A model generated the notes under the pieces. That model made no database searches. It saw nothing but the letters and a program-made list of their open reading frames with translations, and was not told where the DNA came from. Position numbers and translations under genes: made by a program. From NCBI GenBank assembly GCA_015061545.1, contig SUWJ01000008.1:1-64000 (forward strand): 64,000 nucleotides of DNA, read 5' to 3'. Origin of the DNA: Lentisphaerota bacterium. Its GTDB lineage: Bacteria > Verrucomicrobiota > Lentisphaeria > Victivallales > Victivallaceae. Of this stretch, positions 1-8,289 are shown in pieces (the stretch's first letter is position 1; each line of letters begins with the position of its first letter).

Positions 1-82
1 CCCTCAAAGCAAATTTATGAGAAAATGCAAAAATATAACGCAGAATAACCGGATATGTTACATATTTGAGCTTAATTACTAC

Positions 83-121
83 AAAAAAAGTGTTGCAAAA
101 CTATTCAGAGTTTTGCAACAC
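83..121 (-). terminator. Rho-independent terminator of the feoAB operon
   Basis: A perfect 12-bp inverted repeat (arms 90-101 and 110-121, 8-nt loop) is followed on the minus strand by seven T residues (A-run 83-89). It lies 35 nt beyond the feoB stop codon. Confidence 0.9.
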
Positions 122-155
122 CCCCATTTCAAGTCTGACAGTATTAACATTTTAC

Positions 156-2300
156 TTACAGCAGCGTGGTGCCGATGCCCAGCAGCGAACAGCTCTGGTA
201 AACTATAAAAGTCAGCAGATATGCCAGAGCAAACAGCCCCCCGGCTTCGACCAGAGCCATCTTCCAGGAGTTCATTTCCCGCTTGATAATAGCCAGCGTT
301 GCCAAGCAGGGAATACTCAGCAAGCTGAACAGCATTACGCAGAATGCCTGCAGCGGAGTGTAGTTTTTGCGGAGATGTTCACGCAGCGAATCCGATTCTT
401 CGTCGGTTTCCCCTTCGCTGTAAAGTACACCGAGCTGGGCAACAAAGACCTCTTTAGCTGCCAGCGCACCGATCGACGCGGTGGTGATCTTCCAGTCAAA
501 ACCGATGGGGCGGAAAATCGGCTCCAGCGTCTGCCCGATGCGTCCGGAAATGGTGTAGGAAAGCATTTCCGCCTGCTGTTCAAATTCAATCTTTTCCAGA
601 GCTTTATCGCGCTGGGTTTCATCGGTGATCTGTTGTGCGACGGAGGTCATTGCCGCGTAATCACGGTCAAAAGATTTTTTCAGCGGCAGCGTGTTGCAAA
701 TATACAAAACTACCGTTGCCCCCAGAATGATCGTTCCGGCTTTGTGGACATACATCTTGCCGCGATCCCACATATGCAGCAGCAGGCTTTTAAGCATGGG
801 CATACGGTAAGGAGGCAGTTCCATAAGATAGATCTCGCCATCGCCTTTGAAGAGTGTAGAACGCATCATCCGCGCTGCAAACAGGGCAATGACCACTCCG
901 ATAATGTAAATCGCCCACATGGTGAACGCCTGATATTTGCCGGTAAAGAAGGCGGGAATTATCAATGCATAAATCGGCAGACGGGCGCTGCAGCTCATTA
1001 AAGGCAGCACCATGATCGTGACTTTGCGGTCGCGTTCGGATTCGATAGTACGGGTCGCCATGATCGCAGGTACGGTGCAGCCGAAGCCCAGTACCAGCGG
1101 CACAAAAGATTTGCCCTGCAAACCGAACTTGCGCATAACGCCATCCATTACAAAGGCGGCGCGGGCCATATAACCGGAGTCTTCCAGTATGGCAATGGCG
1201 AAAAACAAGAATAATATGTTGGGCAAAAAGACCAGTACACCGCCTACACCTTCGATCAAACCGACGGTTACAAAATCGCGCAGATAGCTCAGTTTATCTT
1301 CGGGCCAGATGTTTTGGATTCCGCCGCTTATCCAACCGAAAAATTCTTCGATCCACCCCATCAGCGGATCGGCGCAGATAAAGGTGAAATAAAACGTCAG
1401 ATACATGATCCCCAGAAAGATCGGCAAGCCCAGATACTTATTGGTCATTACCGAGTCGATCTTGTCGGAAATCTCTCTCCGCCGTTCCGTTGACATGGTT
1501 ATCGAACCTGAACACGCTCCCGCCAGCATGGCATAACGGCAGTCAGCCATAAAAGTTTCGGCCTGAATAGCGTGTTTGCTCCAGAGATGGGAAATTTGTT
1601 CTTCGACTTCGCCGTGAACACTTTTAAATTCTTCGATCCGCATCGCAGCGGTGTCGTGTTCCAACAGCTTTACGGCAAAAAAACGGGCTGGAATATGAGC
1701 ATATTTGCTTACGTTCAAAGCATCGATCTTGTCGGCAACTGCCTTGATAGCATCATCTATATCGTTGCCGTAAGAGAGCATGGGCACGCCGTGATCTTCC
1801 AGCGAATTAAGCGTTTTCAGCAACGTTTGCAGCAGCGGTTTGACCCCGTCGGCACGGCAGCCGACGGTTTGAACGATCGGTGAACCGAAATATTTTTCCA
1901 GCTTGGGTATATCGTAGCGCATACCCTTCTTTTCGGCATCATCGCTCATGTTGAACGCCAGCAGCATGGGTATATGCAACTCTGCCAGCTGGGTGGTCAA
2001 ATACAAGCTGCGGCGGGGAATGGTGGAATCGACCACGTTGAGGATCAGGTCGATCCCCGGTTTGGTCAGTTCCTGAAAAACCACATCTTCTTCGGGGGAG
2101 GAAGATGAGAGGGAGTAAACGCCCGGCAGGTCGATCAATTCGATTTCCACATCCTGCAGCTTGAAGTGTCCGGTTTTGCTTTCCACCGTTACGCCGGGAT
2201 AATTCCCGACGTGCTGCCTTGCACCGGTAAGCGCATTGAATATACAGGTTTTGCCGCAGTTGGGGTTGCCCGCCAGAGCAATACGGAAATGTTTTTTCAT
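156..2300 (-). CDS. feoB: Ferrous iron transport protein B (FeoB)
   Basis: GTP-driven Fe2+ importer of the inner membrane, 714 aa, slightly shorter than E. coli FeoB. The N-terminal G domain shows G1 GNPNCGKT (residues 12-19), the GNYPGVTVE switch region, G3 DLPG and G4 NMSD. A helical insertion domain (about 170-270) follows, then a polytopic membrane domain with two gate-like repeats, each with a conserved Cys in a GCTVP or SCSARLP motif. The ATG is preceded by AAGGGAG at good spacing and lies 20 nt after feoA. The gene is the last of the operon and is closed by the hairpin at 83-121. No FeoC is visible. All key nucleotide-binding motifs are intact. Confidence 0.97.
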   Translation of the reverse strand: MKKHFRIALAGNPNCGKTCIFNALTGARQHVGNYPGVTVESKTGHFKLQDVEIELIDLPGVYSLSSSSPEEDVVFQELTKPGIDLILNVVDSTIPRRSLYLTTQLAELHIPMLLAFNMSDDAEKKGMRYDIPKLEKYFGSPIVQTVGCRADGVKPLLQTLLKTLNSLEDHGVPMLSYGNDIDDAIKAVADKIDALNVSKYAHIPARFFAVKLLEHDTAAMRIEEFKSVHGEVEEQISHLWSKHAIQAETFMADCRYAMLAGACSGSITMSTERRREISDKIDSVMTNKYLGLPIFLGIMYLTFYFTFICADPLMGWIEEFFGWISGGIQNIWPEDKLSYLRDFVTVGLIEGVGGVLVFLPNILFLFFAIAILEDSGYMARAAFVMDGVMRKFGLQGKSFVPLVLGFGCTVPAIMATRTIESERDRKVTIMVLPLMSCSARLPIYALIIPAFFTGKYQAFTMWAIYIIGVVIALFAARMMRSTLFKGDGEIYLMELPPYRMPMLKSLLLHMWDRGKMYVHKAGTIILGATVVLYICNTLPLKKSFDRDYAAMTSVAQQITDETQRDKALEKIEFEQQAEMLSYTISGRIGQTLEPIFRPIGFDWKITTASIGALAAKEVFVAQLGVLYSEGETDEESDSLREHLRKNYTPLQAFCVMLFSLLSIPCLATLAIIKREMNSWKMALVEAGGLFALAYLLTFIVYQSCSLLGIGTTLL

Positions 2301-2320
2301 AATTGATTCTCCCTTGCAGC

Positions 2321-2572
2321 TCAGCTGAGTTTGACCATAATGTTTTTGCCGTCGTTGCGATGCAGCGCCAGGCTGCTGCCGAGCAGTTTTATCCGCAGCA
2401 GTCCGCCCAGCGGCGCGTGGGATTCCATGCTCAGGCGTGTTCCGGGAACCATTCCGGCATCCGCAAATTTTTTGGGATTGCGCATGGCATTGCTGATTTC
2501 GGTGATGATTGCGCTACTGCCGATCGGCAGATCCGAAAGCGCCAGAATTTCGGGAGAAACCAAGTTGTTCAT
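2321..2572 (-). CDS. feoA: FeoA domain protein
   Basis: Small (83 aa) SH3-like cytoplasmic partner of FeoB, required for Fe2+ uptake in characterised systems. The sequence shows the FeoA pattern: LSDLPIGSSA near the N terminus, GMVPGTRLSME in the middle, a small hydrophobic core and the final ALHRNDGKNIMVKL strand. The start ATG follows GAGGT with a 6-nt gap. It is the first gene of feoAB. Transcription probably starts near 2695, leaving a leader of about 120 nt that contains a strong hairpin. Confidence 0.93.
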   Translation of the reverse strand: MNNLVSPEILALSDLPIGSSAIITEISNAMRNPKKFADAGMVPGTRLSMESHAPLGGLLRIKLLGSSLALHRNDGKNIMVKLS

Positions 2573-2617
2573 TTTTTTACCTCAATATATATAATTGTAA
2601 CAAAAAACGCTGAAAAC

Positions 2618-2666
2618 CCGGGCTGTTTCAGATTCCAGAGCAAGAAAGAATCTGAAAACAGCCCGG
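2618..2666 (-). promoter_or_regulatory. Hairpin in the feoAB leader, possible attenuator
   Basis: Arms 2618-2635 and 2648-2666 are complementary over 18 bp with one bulged base. On the minus strand the stem is followed by a T-rich tract (TTTTCAGCG then six T). It sits between the predicted transcription start and feoA, so it could terminate or attenuate the transcript. It could instead be a plain 5' stabilising hairpin. Confidence 0.55.
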
Positions 2667-2686
2667 CAGTAAAACTTCAATAAAAA

Positions 2687-2730
2687 TTAGACTCGCCTAA
2701 GTTATTCTGCAAAAAAATTTAACCGTTCAA
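2687..2730 (-). promoter_or_regulatory. feoAB promoter with DtxR/MntR-like palindrome
   Basis: On the minus strand TTGAAC (2725-2730) is separated by 17 nt from GAATAA (2702-2707). Immediately downstream lies TTAGGCGAGTCTAA (2687-2700), an imperfect palindrome with TTAG/CTAA ends like DtxR-family metalloregulator sites. Its position over the predicted +1 fits repression by iron. The regulator is not in the window. Confidence 0.5.
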
Positions 2731-3002
2731 ATTGTACACATAATCAAACGGGAAATCTGTTCTGCTAATAAGTTACATCCAACTAACTGAAAATGCAAGT
2801 TAGACAATGCGAATTTTTCAGATTTTTTTACGGACAGCCGATTTCAAGCCGATTCTGAGGGTTGAAAAAGCAGAAATCAGCGTTGTGGAGCCGCAGCGAA
2901 AACAAGTCGTATCGTTCGGATTACTGGTTATCTTCCGGCAAAAATATTACCGGGATTTGTTTAGTTGGGGTTTGATTTGTTCTTGATTTTGCTTTTTTAA
3001 TG
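2731..3002. other. Intergenic region between feoA and the META-domain gene
   Basis: No ORF with coding character was seen. The only local structures are a 6-bp inverted repeat with a 9-nt spacer (CTAACT 2783-2788, AGTTAG 2798-2803), which could be a second regulator site, and a short CCGG-ended AT-rich repeat near 2936-2955. No tRNA or known riboswitch pattern was recognised. Confidence 0.4.
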
Positions 3003-3031
3003 TTGACAAAACTCGTGAGGCAGAGTATTGT
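3003..3031 (+). promoter_or_regulatory. Sigma-70-type promoter of the META-domain gene
   Basis: TTGACA (3003-3008), 17-nt spacer, TATTGT (3026-3031). The predicted start lies about 35 nt before the ATG at 3074. Confidence 0.75.
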
Positions 3032-3073
3032 AAACTCACAACAATAATCTTGTAACTGAATTATGGTGTTTAT

Positions 3074-3607
3074 ATGACAATTCTGCACAGCGCTGTAACC
3101 ATGGGGAATAAACGCGCCTGCTTCACGTTTGGCGCGATTGTAATAATATTATTCACGATTGGTGAACTTGCTACTGATTTCGGTTGTATCCGATCAAGAA
3201 TAAAAGAGAAAGATTCCCGGGCGGTAACTCAAACTGTTCCGCAAGTAAATCTTAATTCCATTATCGGGCAATGGCAGTTGATACAGCCCATTGAGTATGC
3301 CGTCGGGCAGACTCTCAATGTGGATCAGGCAGGAAATATTTCCGGATTTTCCGGCGTGAATAATTATCAGGGGAAACTCACGGATTCTTTCCGACAAAAC
3401 GCTTTTGCTTTCGATGGTGCCGTTGCCGTAACTATGCGTATGGGCGAAAATATGGCTCAGGAAAGCGCTTTTTTATCTATGTTGAATCAAGTCAACTCCT
3501 GGCGGATAAATAAATCGAATCAACTTGAGCTTAAAAACGGCGATACTCTGCTTGCACTTTTCGGCCAATACCTGCCAAATCAAGATGATTCTGCCGTCAG
3601 GCGCTGA
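3074..3607 (+). CDS. META-domain (HslJ-like) membrane-anchored protein
   Basis: 177 aa with one N-terminal hydrophobic segment (about residues 14-30), so probably anchored in the inner membrane or exported. From about residue 60 it follows the META/HslJ pattern: a GQWQL opening strand, a GFSGVNNYQG stretch where the family usually has GCNxYxG, AVTMRMG, ESAFLSMLNQV, and a closing LELKNGDTLLALF. The conserved Cys of many HslJ proteins is absent. META proteins are linked to heat or novobiocin stress in other bacteria; the role here is unknown. It is a single gene with its own promoter and an AT-rich weak hairpin downstream (3621-3656). Confidence 0.6.
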   Translation: MTILHSAVTMGNKRACFTFGAIVIILFTIGELATDFGCIRSRIKEKDSRAVTQTVPQVNLNSIIGQWQLIQPIEYAVGQTLNVDQAGNISGFSGVNNYQGKLTDSFRQNAFAFDGAVAVTMRMGENMAQESAFLSMLNQVNSWRINKSNQLELKNGDTLLALFGQYLPNQDDSAVRR

Positions 3608-3669
3608 CCATTGATGGTAAAAATATTGTCTTATACGGTTGCAAAAGATATTTTTTAATGCTAAATTAA

Positions 3670-3692
3670 ATTGAATGTAATAAAAATTCAAT
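3670..3692 (+). promoter_or_regulatory. Palindromic operator candidate upstream of the panE-like/znuABC operon
   Basis: ATTGAAT (3670-3676) and ATTCAAT (3686-3692) form a perfect 7-bp inverted repeat with a 9-nt AT-rich spacer, 13 nt before the ATG at 3706. Its size is similar to Zur/Fur-family operators, although the sequence does not match a consensus I can name. Confidence 0.4.
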
Positions 3693-3705
3693 CGGTGACA
3701 ATATT

Positions 3706-4635
3706 ATGAAAATATTAAATATTGCCTGCGGCGCAGTCGGCGCCTATTTCTGCGGGCGGTTGGCTCAGCACGGAGCGGATGCGGCAGTTTGTGTAAGGCG
3801 TGATGCGGAATTGATCCGCAAAGACGGATTTCAAATCAAAAGTATTGCAGGAGATTTTATTTTCCGACCGGCTATGGTGCTGGAAAACGCTGCGGATTAC
3901 CCGGATACGGCTGATTACATCTTCCTTACCAGCAAGGTTCTGCCGGAAGCGGATCCGCTTGAACTGCTGCGCGGCGTAGTCAAACCCGGCAGCGTGATCG
4001 TGCTTATTCAAAACGGCATCGGCATCGAAGATCGTCTGGCGGAGGCTTTTCCTGAAAATGAAATTTTAAGTGCGGTTGCTTATATTGGTGTAACTCGTGT
4101 TGCGGCAGGAAAAATCGAACATAAAGGCGCAGGAAAACTCATTATCGGCAAATTCGGCGGCGGCGAAAGCAATGCCTGCCGCAAGCTCTGTCAACTATTT
4201 GAAGCAGCCGGAGTTACTGCCGAATACACTTGCAATATTGCTTTTTACCGTTGGAAAAAATTACTATGGAACGTGCCTTTCAACGCACTAAGTGTATTAT
4301 CCGGCGGTCTGCTTACCGGAGAAATGACCGATAACGGGCGTATGGAAAAACTTTGTGCTGAACTTATGCGGGAAGTCATTGCAGTAGCCCATGGCTGCGG
4401 CGTTGAACTGGCGGAAGATATGATTGGAGAAAATATTGAGTATACCCGCAATTTTCCGCCTTATAAGACCAGTATGCTGATCGACTGCGAAAATCATCGG
4501 CCGCTGGAAGTCGATGCCATTGTCGGCAACGTAGTAAAGCTGGCGGAAAAACTCAATATCAATGTGCCGCATCTGGAAACAATTTACACGCTGCTTAAAG
4601 CCTTCGACAATCACGCCCGCACAGCTGGCAAATGA
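3706..4635 (+). CDS. 2-dehydropantoate 2-reductase family protein
   Basis: 309 aa, typical length for ketopantoate reductases (PanE/ApbA), which reduce 2-dehydropantoate with NADPH in pantothenate synthesis. The N-terminal Rossmann motif is present in a modified form (ACGAVG; the first Gly of GxGxxG is Ala). IQNGIGIEDRL in the middle matches the family's QNG motif, and WKKLLWN carries the conserved catalytic Lys and Asn. It is followed after 20 nt by a metal-binding protein gene, so it is probably the first gene of the zinc importer operon, which is unusual company for panE. A paralogue with another 2-oxoacid substrate cannot be excluded. Confidence 0.75.
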   Translation: MKILNIACGAVGAYFCGRLAQHGADAAVCVRRDAELIRKDGFQIKSIAGDFIFRPAMVLENAADYPDTADYIFLTSKVLPEADPLELLRGVVKPGSVIVLIQNGIGIEDRLAEAFPENEILSAVAYIGVTRVAAGKIEHKGAGKLIIGKFGGGESNACRKLCQLFEAAGVTAEYTCNIAFYRWKKLLWNVPFNALSVLSGGLLTGEMTDNGRMEKLCAELMREVIAVAHGCGVELAEDMIGENIEYTRNFPPYKTSMLIDCENHRPLEVDAIVGNVVKLAEKLNINVPHLETIYTLLKAFDNHARTAGK

Positions 4636-4655
4636 CCGGAAAGAACCTGTAAAAA

Positions 4656-5510
4656 GTGAAAAATCTGCTTATTTTTATGCTCATCGGGGCACTCTACGGT
4701 TTGGTGTTTGCTCCCGTTTACGCTGTAGAGGCAGTCTGCACGGCTTATCCGCTGAAACTAATTACAACTGCTTTAACCGAAGGCGCAGGTAATGTAAAAG
4801 TTACTCACCTGCAGGCTCATGCTCACGGCTGCGCCCACGAATACACGCCATCGGCAGCGGATTTGAAAAAAATCCAGAACGGTAATATTATATTGATTGC
4901 CAACGGCGTGGGACTGGATGATCATATCGTAAAGCAGGCAAAGCAACTTAATCCCAAGCTGAAAATCATTTATGCCAATGCGGCAGATAAATCCCCTGCC
5001 CCCGTTGACGCCCATACCTTTGCCAGCCCGGACACGGCAGAGATCATGGCGAAAAATATCACCGCAGGGCTGATTGCTGCCGACTCAGCTAATCAGCAGC
5101 TTTATGCAGCTAATCAGCAGAAATTCTGCGGCAAGATGCAAGAGCTTACCCGCCGGCTGCAAGCACTCAGCAGCAATCAAACGGTATTCATTCACTATCC
5201 GGTTTATAAAAATCTCTGTACATTGCTGAAATGGCAAGTATTGACTTTGAAACAGGAAAAATCCGAGCTGCTCCCCCCCGGCAGACTTATTGAGCTGGTA
5301 AAACAAGGCAAAAAATCCCGTCCTGCTGCCCGATTGATCTTGTGTGATTCAACTGCCGATCCCGCAGTTCAGCAGCTGGCAAAAGCAGCCCAAGCGACGC
5401 TTCTGCAAATAGATCCGCTGCTTCACGGGGAGGACGATGCTCCCGCGGATCGCTTTATCGAAACTATGACCCGCAATGTTGAACAAATCAAAAAAGCGCT
5501 GAAAAAATGA
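4656..5510 (+). CDS. znuA: Metal ABC transporter substrate-binding protein (ZnuA/TroA family)
   Basis: 284 aa periplasmic binding protein, starting at GTG. A hydrophobic signal peptide covers residues 1-23. Candidate metal ligands appear in the usual order: a His in CAHEYTPS, a His in DAHTFASP (family HxxxSP), a His in FIHYPVY and a C-terminal acidic residue in LLQIDPLLHGEDD. The long His-rich acidic loop of E. coli ZnuA is reduced to HLQAHAHGCAHE. It overlaps the ATPase gene by 4 nt (ATGA). Zinc is the most likely substrate, with manganese possible. Confidence 0.85.
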   Translation: MKNLLIFMLIGALYGLVFAPVYAVEAVCTAYPLKLITTALTEGAGNVKVTHLQAHAHGCAHEYTPSAADLKKIQNGNIILIANGVGLDDHIVKQAKQLNPKLKIIYANAADKSPAPVDAHTFASPDTAEIMAKNITAGLIAADSANQQLYAANQQKFCGKMQELTRRLQALSSNQTVFIHYPVYKNLCTLLKWQVLTLKQEKSELLPPGRLIELVKQGKKSRPAARLILCDSTADPAVQQLAKAAQATLLQIDPLLHGEDDAPADRFIETMTRNVEQIKKALKK

Positions 5511-6310
5511 GTCATAATTTACATAAATGCACCTGCCCCAGACATACGGCAATAAAGATTGACAATCTATCTGTAACGCTCAACAGCGTCAAAATCTTGC
5601 GCAATATTACCGCAGCGGTTCCACGCGGAGTCTGTACGGCAATCGTGGGACCTAACGGTGCAGGAAAAAGTACGCTGGTAAAAGCGATCCTGAACGAAAT
5701 AAGCTACAGCGGAACCATCTCCTTCGGGCAGGATGACGGCAGTTTTGGTTCGCATCCGCCGCGCTGGGGATATGTGCCGCAAAAGTTGAATTTTGATCGT
5801 GCCATGCCCATAACCGCGCTGGAGTTTATGATTGCCAGTCAGAGCCGACGGCCGCTTTTTCTGGGCAGCAGCAGAAAATTGCAGGATAAATGCCTTGCGC
5901 TGCTGCACGAAGTGGAGGCTCCCCATACTGCCAATCGGCAGCTGGGCAAGCTCTCCGGCGGCGAATTACAGCGCATACTGCTTGCCACCGCCATCTTGCA
6001 GGAGCCGCAAATACTGGTGCTGGACGAAGTGGCTTCCGGGGTGGATTTTCAGGGCGAAAAACTCTGTTGCGGCTTGCTGGAAAAATTCCGCAGAGAGCGG
6101 AAGTTCACCCAGTTGATGATAAGCCACGATCTGGCTACTGTTGCCGCCCACGCCGCCCATGTGATTTGTCTGAATCACAGTCTGGTCGCAGCAGGACATC
6201 CTGCAGAAGTTTTGACCGAAGAAAATCTGCGTGCGGCATTCGGTATGCACGCCCGCACACCGATCATCGCCGCCCACAAGGAGATTTGCATATGTTCGGA
6301 ACAGGATTGA
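5507..6310 (+). CDS. znuC: Metal ABC transporter ATP-binding protein (ZnuC-like)
   Basis: 267 aa cytoplasmic ATPase that energises the metal importer. Walker A is GPNGAGKST (about residues 48-56), the signature is LSGGELQR, Walker B is ILVLDEV, and the switch His is in ISHDLATV. The Q-loop is in WGYVPQK. There is an extra N-terminal CTCPRH segment and a short C-terminal CICSEQD tail, both Cys-containing and possibly metal binding. It overlaps znuA by 4 nt and the permease by 19 nt, so the three are translationally coupled. Confidence 0.9.
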   Translation: MSHNLHKCTCPRHTAIKIDNLSVTLNSVKILRNITAAVPRGVCTAIVGPNGAGKSTLVKAILNEISYSGTISFGQDDGSFGSHPPRWGYVPQKLNFDRAMPITALEFMIASQSRRPLFLGSSRKLQDKCLALLHEVEAPHTANRQLGKLSGGELQRILLATAILQEPQILVLDEVASGVDFQGEKLCCGLLEKFRRERKFTQLMISHDLATVAAHAAHVICLNHSLVAAGHPAEVLTEENLRAAFGMHARTPIIAAHKEICICSEQD

Positions 6311-7170
6311 TCGAAAAGATATACAGCTTGTTCAGCTGTATTCCGCTGGAAGTGTTGCAATACAGTTTTATACAAAGCGCGCTGCTGGCAGTTCTGATTG
6401 CCGCCCTGCTGACAGCGGTTGCCGGAATCCAGATCATCAACTACCGCATGGCTTTTTTTGCCGATACTATTGCCCACAGCGCTTTTGCCGGAGCTGCGCT
6501 GGGTATATTCCTGCTGGGCAGCGCAGGGCCAATGTGGTTCATGCCCCTGCTGGCAATGTTGATTGCTCTGGGCGTGATGAAACTTAAACGCAGCAGCAAT
6601 CTCTCCGGCGACAGCGCAATCGGAGTATTTTTTGCCATAACAGCCGCGGGGGGACTGCTGATGGTAAGTAAACTGCCCAATGCGGCCTTGCTTGCTCAAA
6701 ACTTTCTTTTCGGCGATATTCTGACCATAAGTGCAAGGGATATACTAATGTTGATATTATTGGCAGCAGCTTATATTGTATTTCTGTTTTTTGCCAATAA
6801 TGCCTTGCAAATCATGGCGATCGACGAAAATCTTGCCCGGGCACATCGGGTGCCGACTTGTTTCTACAGTTATTTGCACATTGCGCTGCTGGCGCTGATC
6901 GTGATTTTTTCGGTGCGTACCATCGGTGTATTGCTGGCGGGAGCAATGCTGATCGTACCGGCGGCGGCAGCAAGAAGCATTGCCCGCAGCGCAAAAGCTG
7001 TTTTCTACTACGCAATAGTGTTCGGAACTATTTCAGGAGTAAGCGGACTTTTGATTTCAGCGCAGGAATGGGCCAATACTGCCGCCGGTGCAACCATCGT
7101 TATTGTCAACTGCATTCTCTTTTTAATTTGCCAGCTGATAAGGTCTTTGCAGAAAGCTCTGATCCAATAA
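6292..7170 (+). CDS. znuB: Metal ABC transporter permease (ZnuB-like)
   Basis: 292 aa with about eight hydrophobic segments, ABC-3 family. The ATG at 6292 is chosen because AAGGAG lies 8 nt before it. The frame stays open further upstream only because it overlaps the ATPase gene. Family patterns include YRMAFFADTIAHSAFAGAALG near the N terminus, GDILTIS in the middle and RTIGVLLAGAMLIVPAA towards the C terminus. It completes a standard ABC metal importer with the two preceding genes. Confidence 0.92.
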   Translation: MFGTGLIEKIYSLFSCIPLEVLQYSFIQSALLAVLIAALLTAVAGIQIINYRMAFFADTIAHSAFAGAALGIFLLGSAGPMWFMPLLAMLIALGVMKLKRSSNLSGDSAIGVFFAITAAGGLLMVSKLPNAALLAQNFLFGDILTISARDILMLILLAAAYIVFLFFANNALQIMAIDENLARAHRVPTCFYSYLHIALLALIVIFSVRTIGVLLAGAMLIVPAAAARSIARSAKAVFYYAIVFGTISGVSGLLISAQEWANTAAGATIVIVNCILFLICQLIRSLQKALIQ

Positions 7171-7239
7171 AAGCGGTACTTGAGAACAGAGCTTTGCAGC
7201 AAGAGCGGTAATCAGGTCTGAAGCGTTAAATGGTTGATT

Positions 7240-7740
7240 TCAGAAGTTGCACACAACCATTTCCGGATCATTCAAGTGGCGCTTTTTGACCACTTCCAGA
7301 TACTTTTGTGCATCTTCCAAATGTTTAAAAGCCTTCAGTATGCAGCGGGGAATATCTTTGCGCACCAGATCGTAAACGCAATAATATCCCGCCGCAGACA
7401 TTACCGGCAGCACCCAGCCGGGGCAATGCATACAATATATATCGCACACGCCTGCATCGTTATCCAGCACCTTGCCCAGACTGGGGCATCCGTGCATATA
7501 AAAAGTGTAAGATTTGCCATCTTCAAGTATAGCATCGGCATCGCAGTTTTCTTCAAAGATGATATGATCCCAATATTCCTTCATCCCCGTCAGCCCTTTT
7601 TCCTGAAAAAGTTTCAGGCAATGGGTCTTCTGGTGTTCGGCAATGGTGGAGTAATATTCATCAACGGCGGCCTGACCGCGCTTTTGAAGATATTTGAATA
7701 CTTCGCTGTAGAACTTGACAAAATGATCGCTCGGTATCAT
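7240..7740 (-). CDS. Cys-rich protein, third of a three-gene cluster (possible ATC-hydrolase-like family)
   Basis: 166 aa, soluble, start ATG preceded by AAGGAG. It is clearly paralogous to the protein at 8290-8811: both begin IPSDHFV, share THCLK, EENCD, GCPSLxKVxDNDAG, CxHCPGWVLP and a GYYxVYDL helix. Six or more conserved Cys and several His suggest metal or thiol chemistry. The layout is reminiscent of the L-2-amino-thiazoline-4-carboxylate hydrolase-like family, but I cannot confirm this by eye. It is the last gene of a minus-strand operon and lies 12 nt after the preceding gene. Confidence 0.5.
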   Translation of the reverse strand: MIPSDHFVKFYSEVFKYLQKRGQAAVDEYYSTIAEHQKTHCLKLFQEKGLTGMKEYWDHIIFEENCDADAILEDGKSYTFYMHGCPSLGKVLDNDAGVCDIYCMHCPGWVLPVMSAAGYYCVYDLVRKDIPRCILKAFKHLEDAQKYLEVVKKRHLNDPEMVVCNF

Positions 7741-7752
7741 GGAAAAACTCCT

Positions 7753-8202
7753 TTATTTGAACCGCAAAGTCTGACGGCAGCCTTTTTCCTGATGTTCGAC
7801 AACTATTTCAAACGGAGAACCTTCGCACCAGACACTATTCATCTTCTCAGTAGCGTGGCAGATCAGCGGACGGTCGTCGATCTTTTCTTTGGCAAGCTGC
7901 CGCAGCGCAGGACATTCGCGCAATTCCAGAACCGCGGTTCCGTCGGGATTTTCCGTCAACGTAAAGTCACATTTTTCCCGCTCCAGATAGTAGCGCCAAT
8001 GGCAGATAAGTTCGGAACTGTCGCCCCGCTGCAGCCGCTCGTAAATAGATTTATAAACCTTCTCGGCGGTATTGGTCAAAACTTCGTCAACAGCTTCCAT
8101 ACCAAAGTGATCCAGCAGATATTTCAAGCCAACATAGGTACTGCCGTGAAAATCCAAATGCACCTCGCCGGTGGAACAATAACGCATTTCTTCAGGCTTC
8201 AT
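7753..8202 (-). CDS. Conserved hypothetical protein, middle gene of the three-gene Cys-rich cluster
   Basis: 149 aa with the start at MKPEEM, chosen because GAGGAAGG lies 7 nt upstream. The longer frame to 8235 lacks a ribosome binding site. It has a helical first half (YVGLKYLLDHFGMEAVDEVL) and a second half with RECPALRQL, a later Cys-His (ICHATEKM) and another Cys, in the same order as the GCPSL...CxHC block of its neighbours. It may therefore be a distant member of the same fold lacking several of their Cys. Function unknown. Confidence 0.45.
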   Translation of the reverse strand: MKPEEMRYCSTGEVHLDFHGSTYVGLKYLLDHFGMEAVDEVLTNTAEKVYKSIYERLQRGDSSELICHWRYYLEREKCDFTLTENPDGTAVLELRECPALRQLAKEKIDDRPLICHATEKMNSVWCEGSPFEIVVEHQEKGCRQTLRFK

Positions 8203-8289
8203 GCTAAAACCTTCCTCTTTTGATATTACAAACAACTTTCAAGTTTTTTATTGTCAAAACCTGAAAATATATCCTCTGAAAACGCTTTT

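Noticed and set aside
66-1001. Plus-strand open frame opposite feoB
   Set aside because: feoB is unambiguous. The opposite frame has no ribosome binding site and a composition expected of an antisense shadow.
7234-8223. Plus-strand 329-codon frame opposite the Cys-rich genes
   Set aside because: The minus-strand genes have ribosome binding sites and paralogy; the plus frame runs across two of them and their junction.
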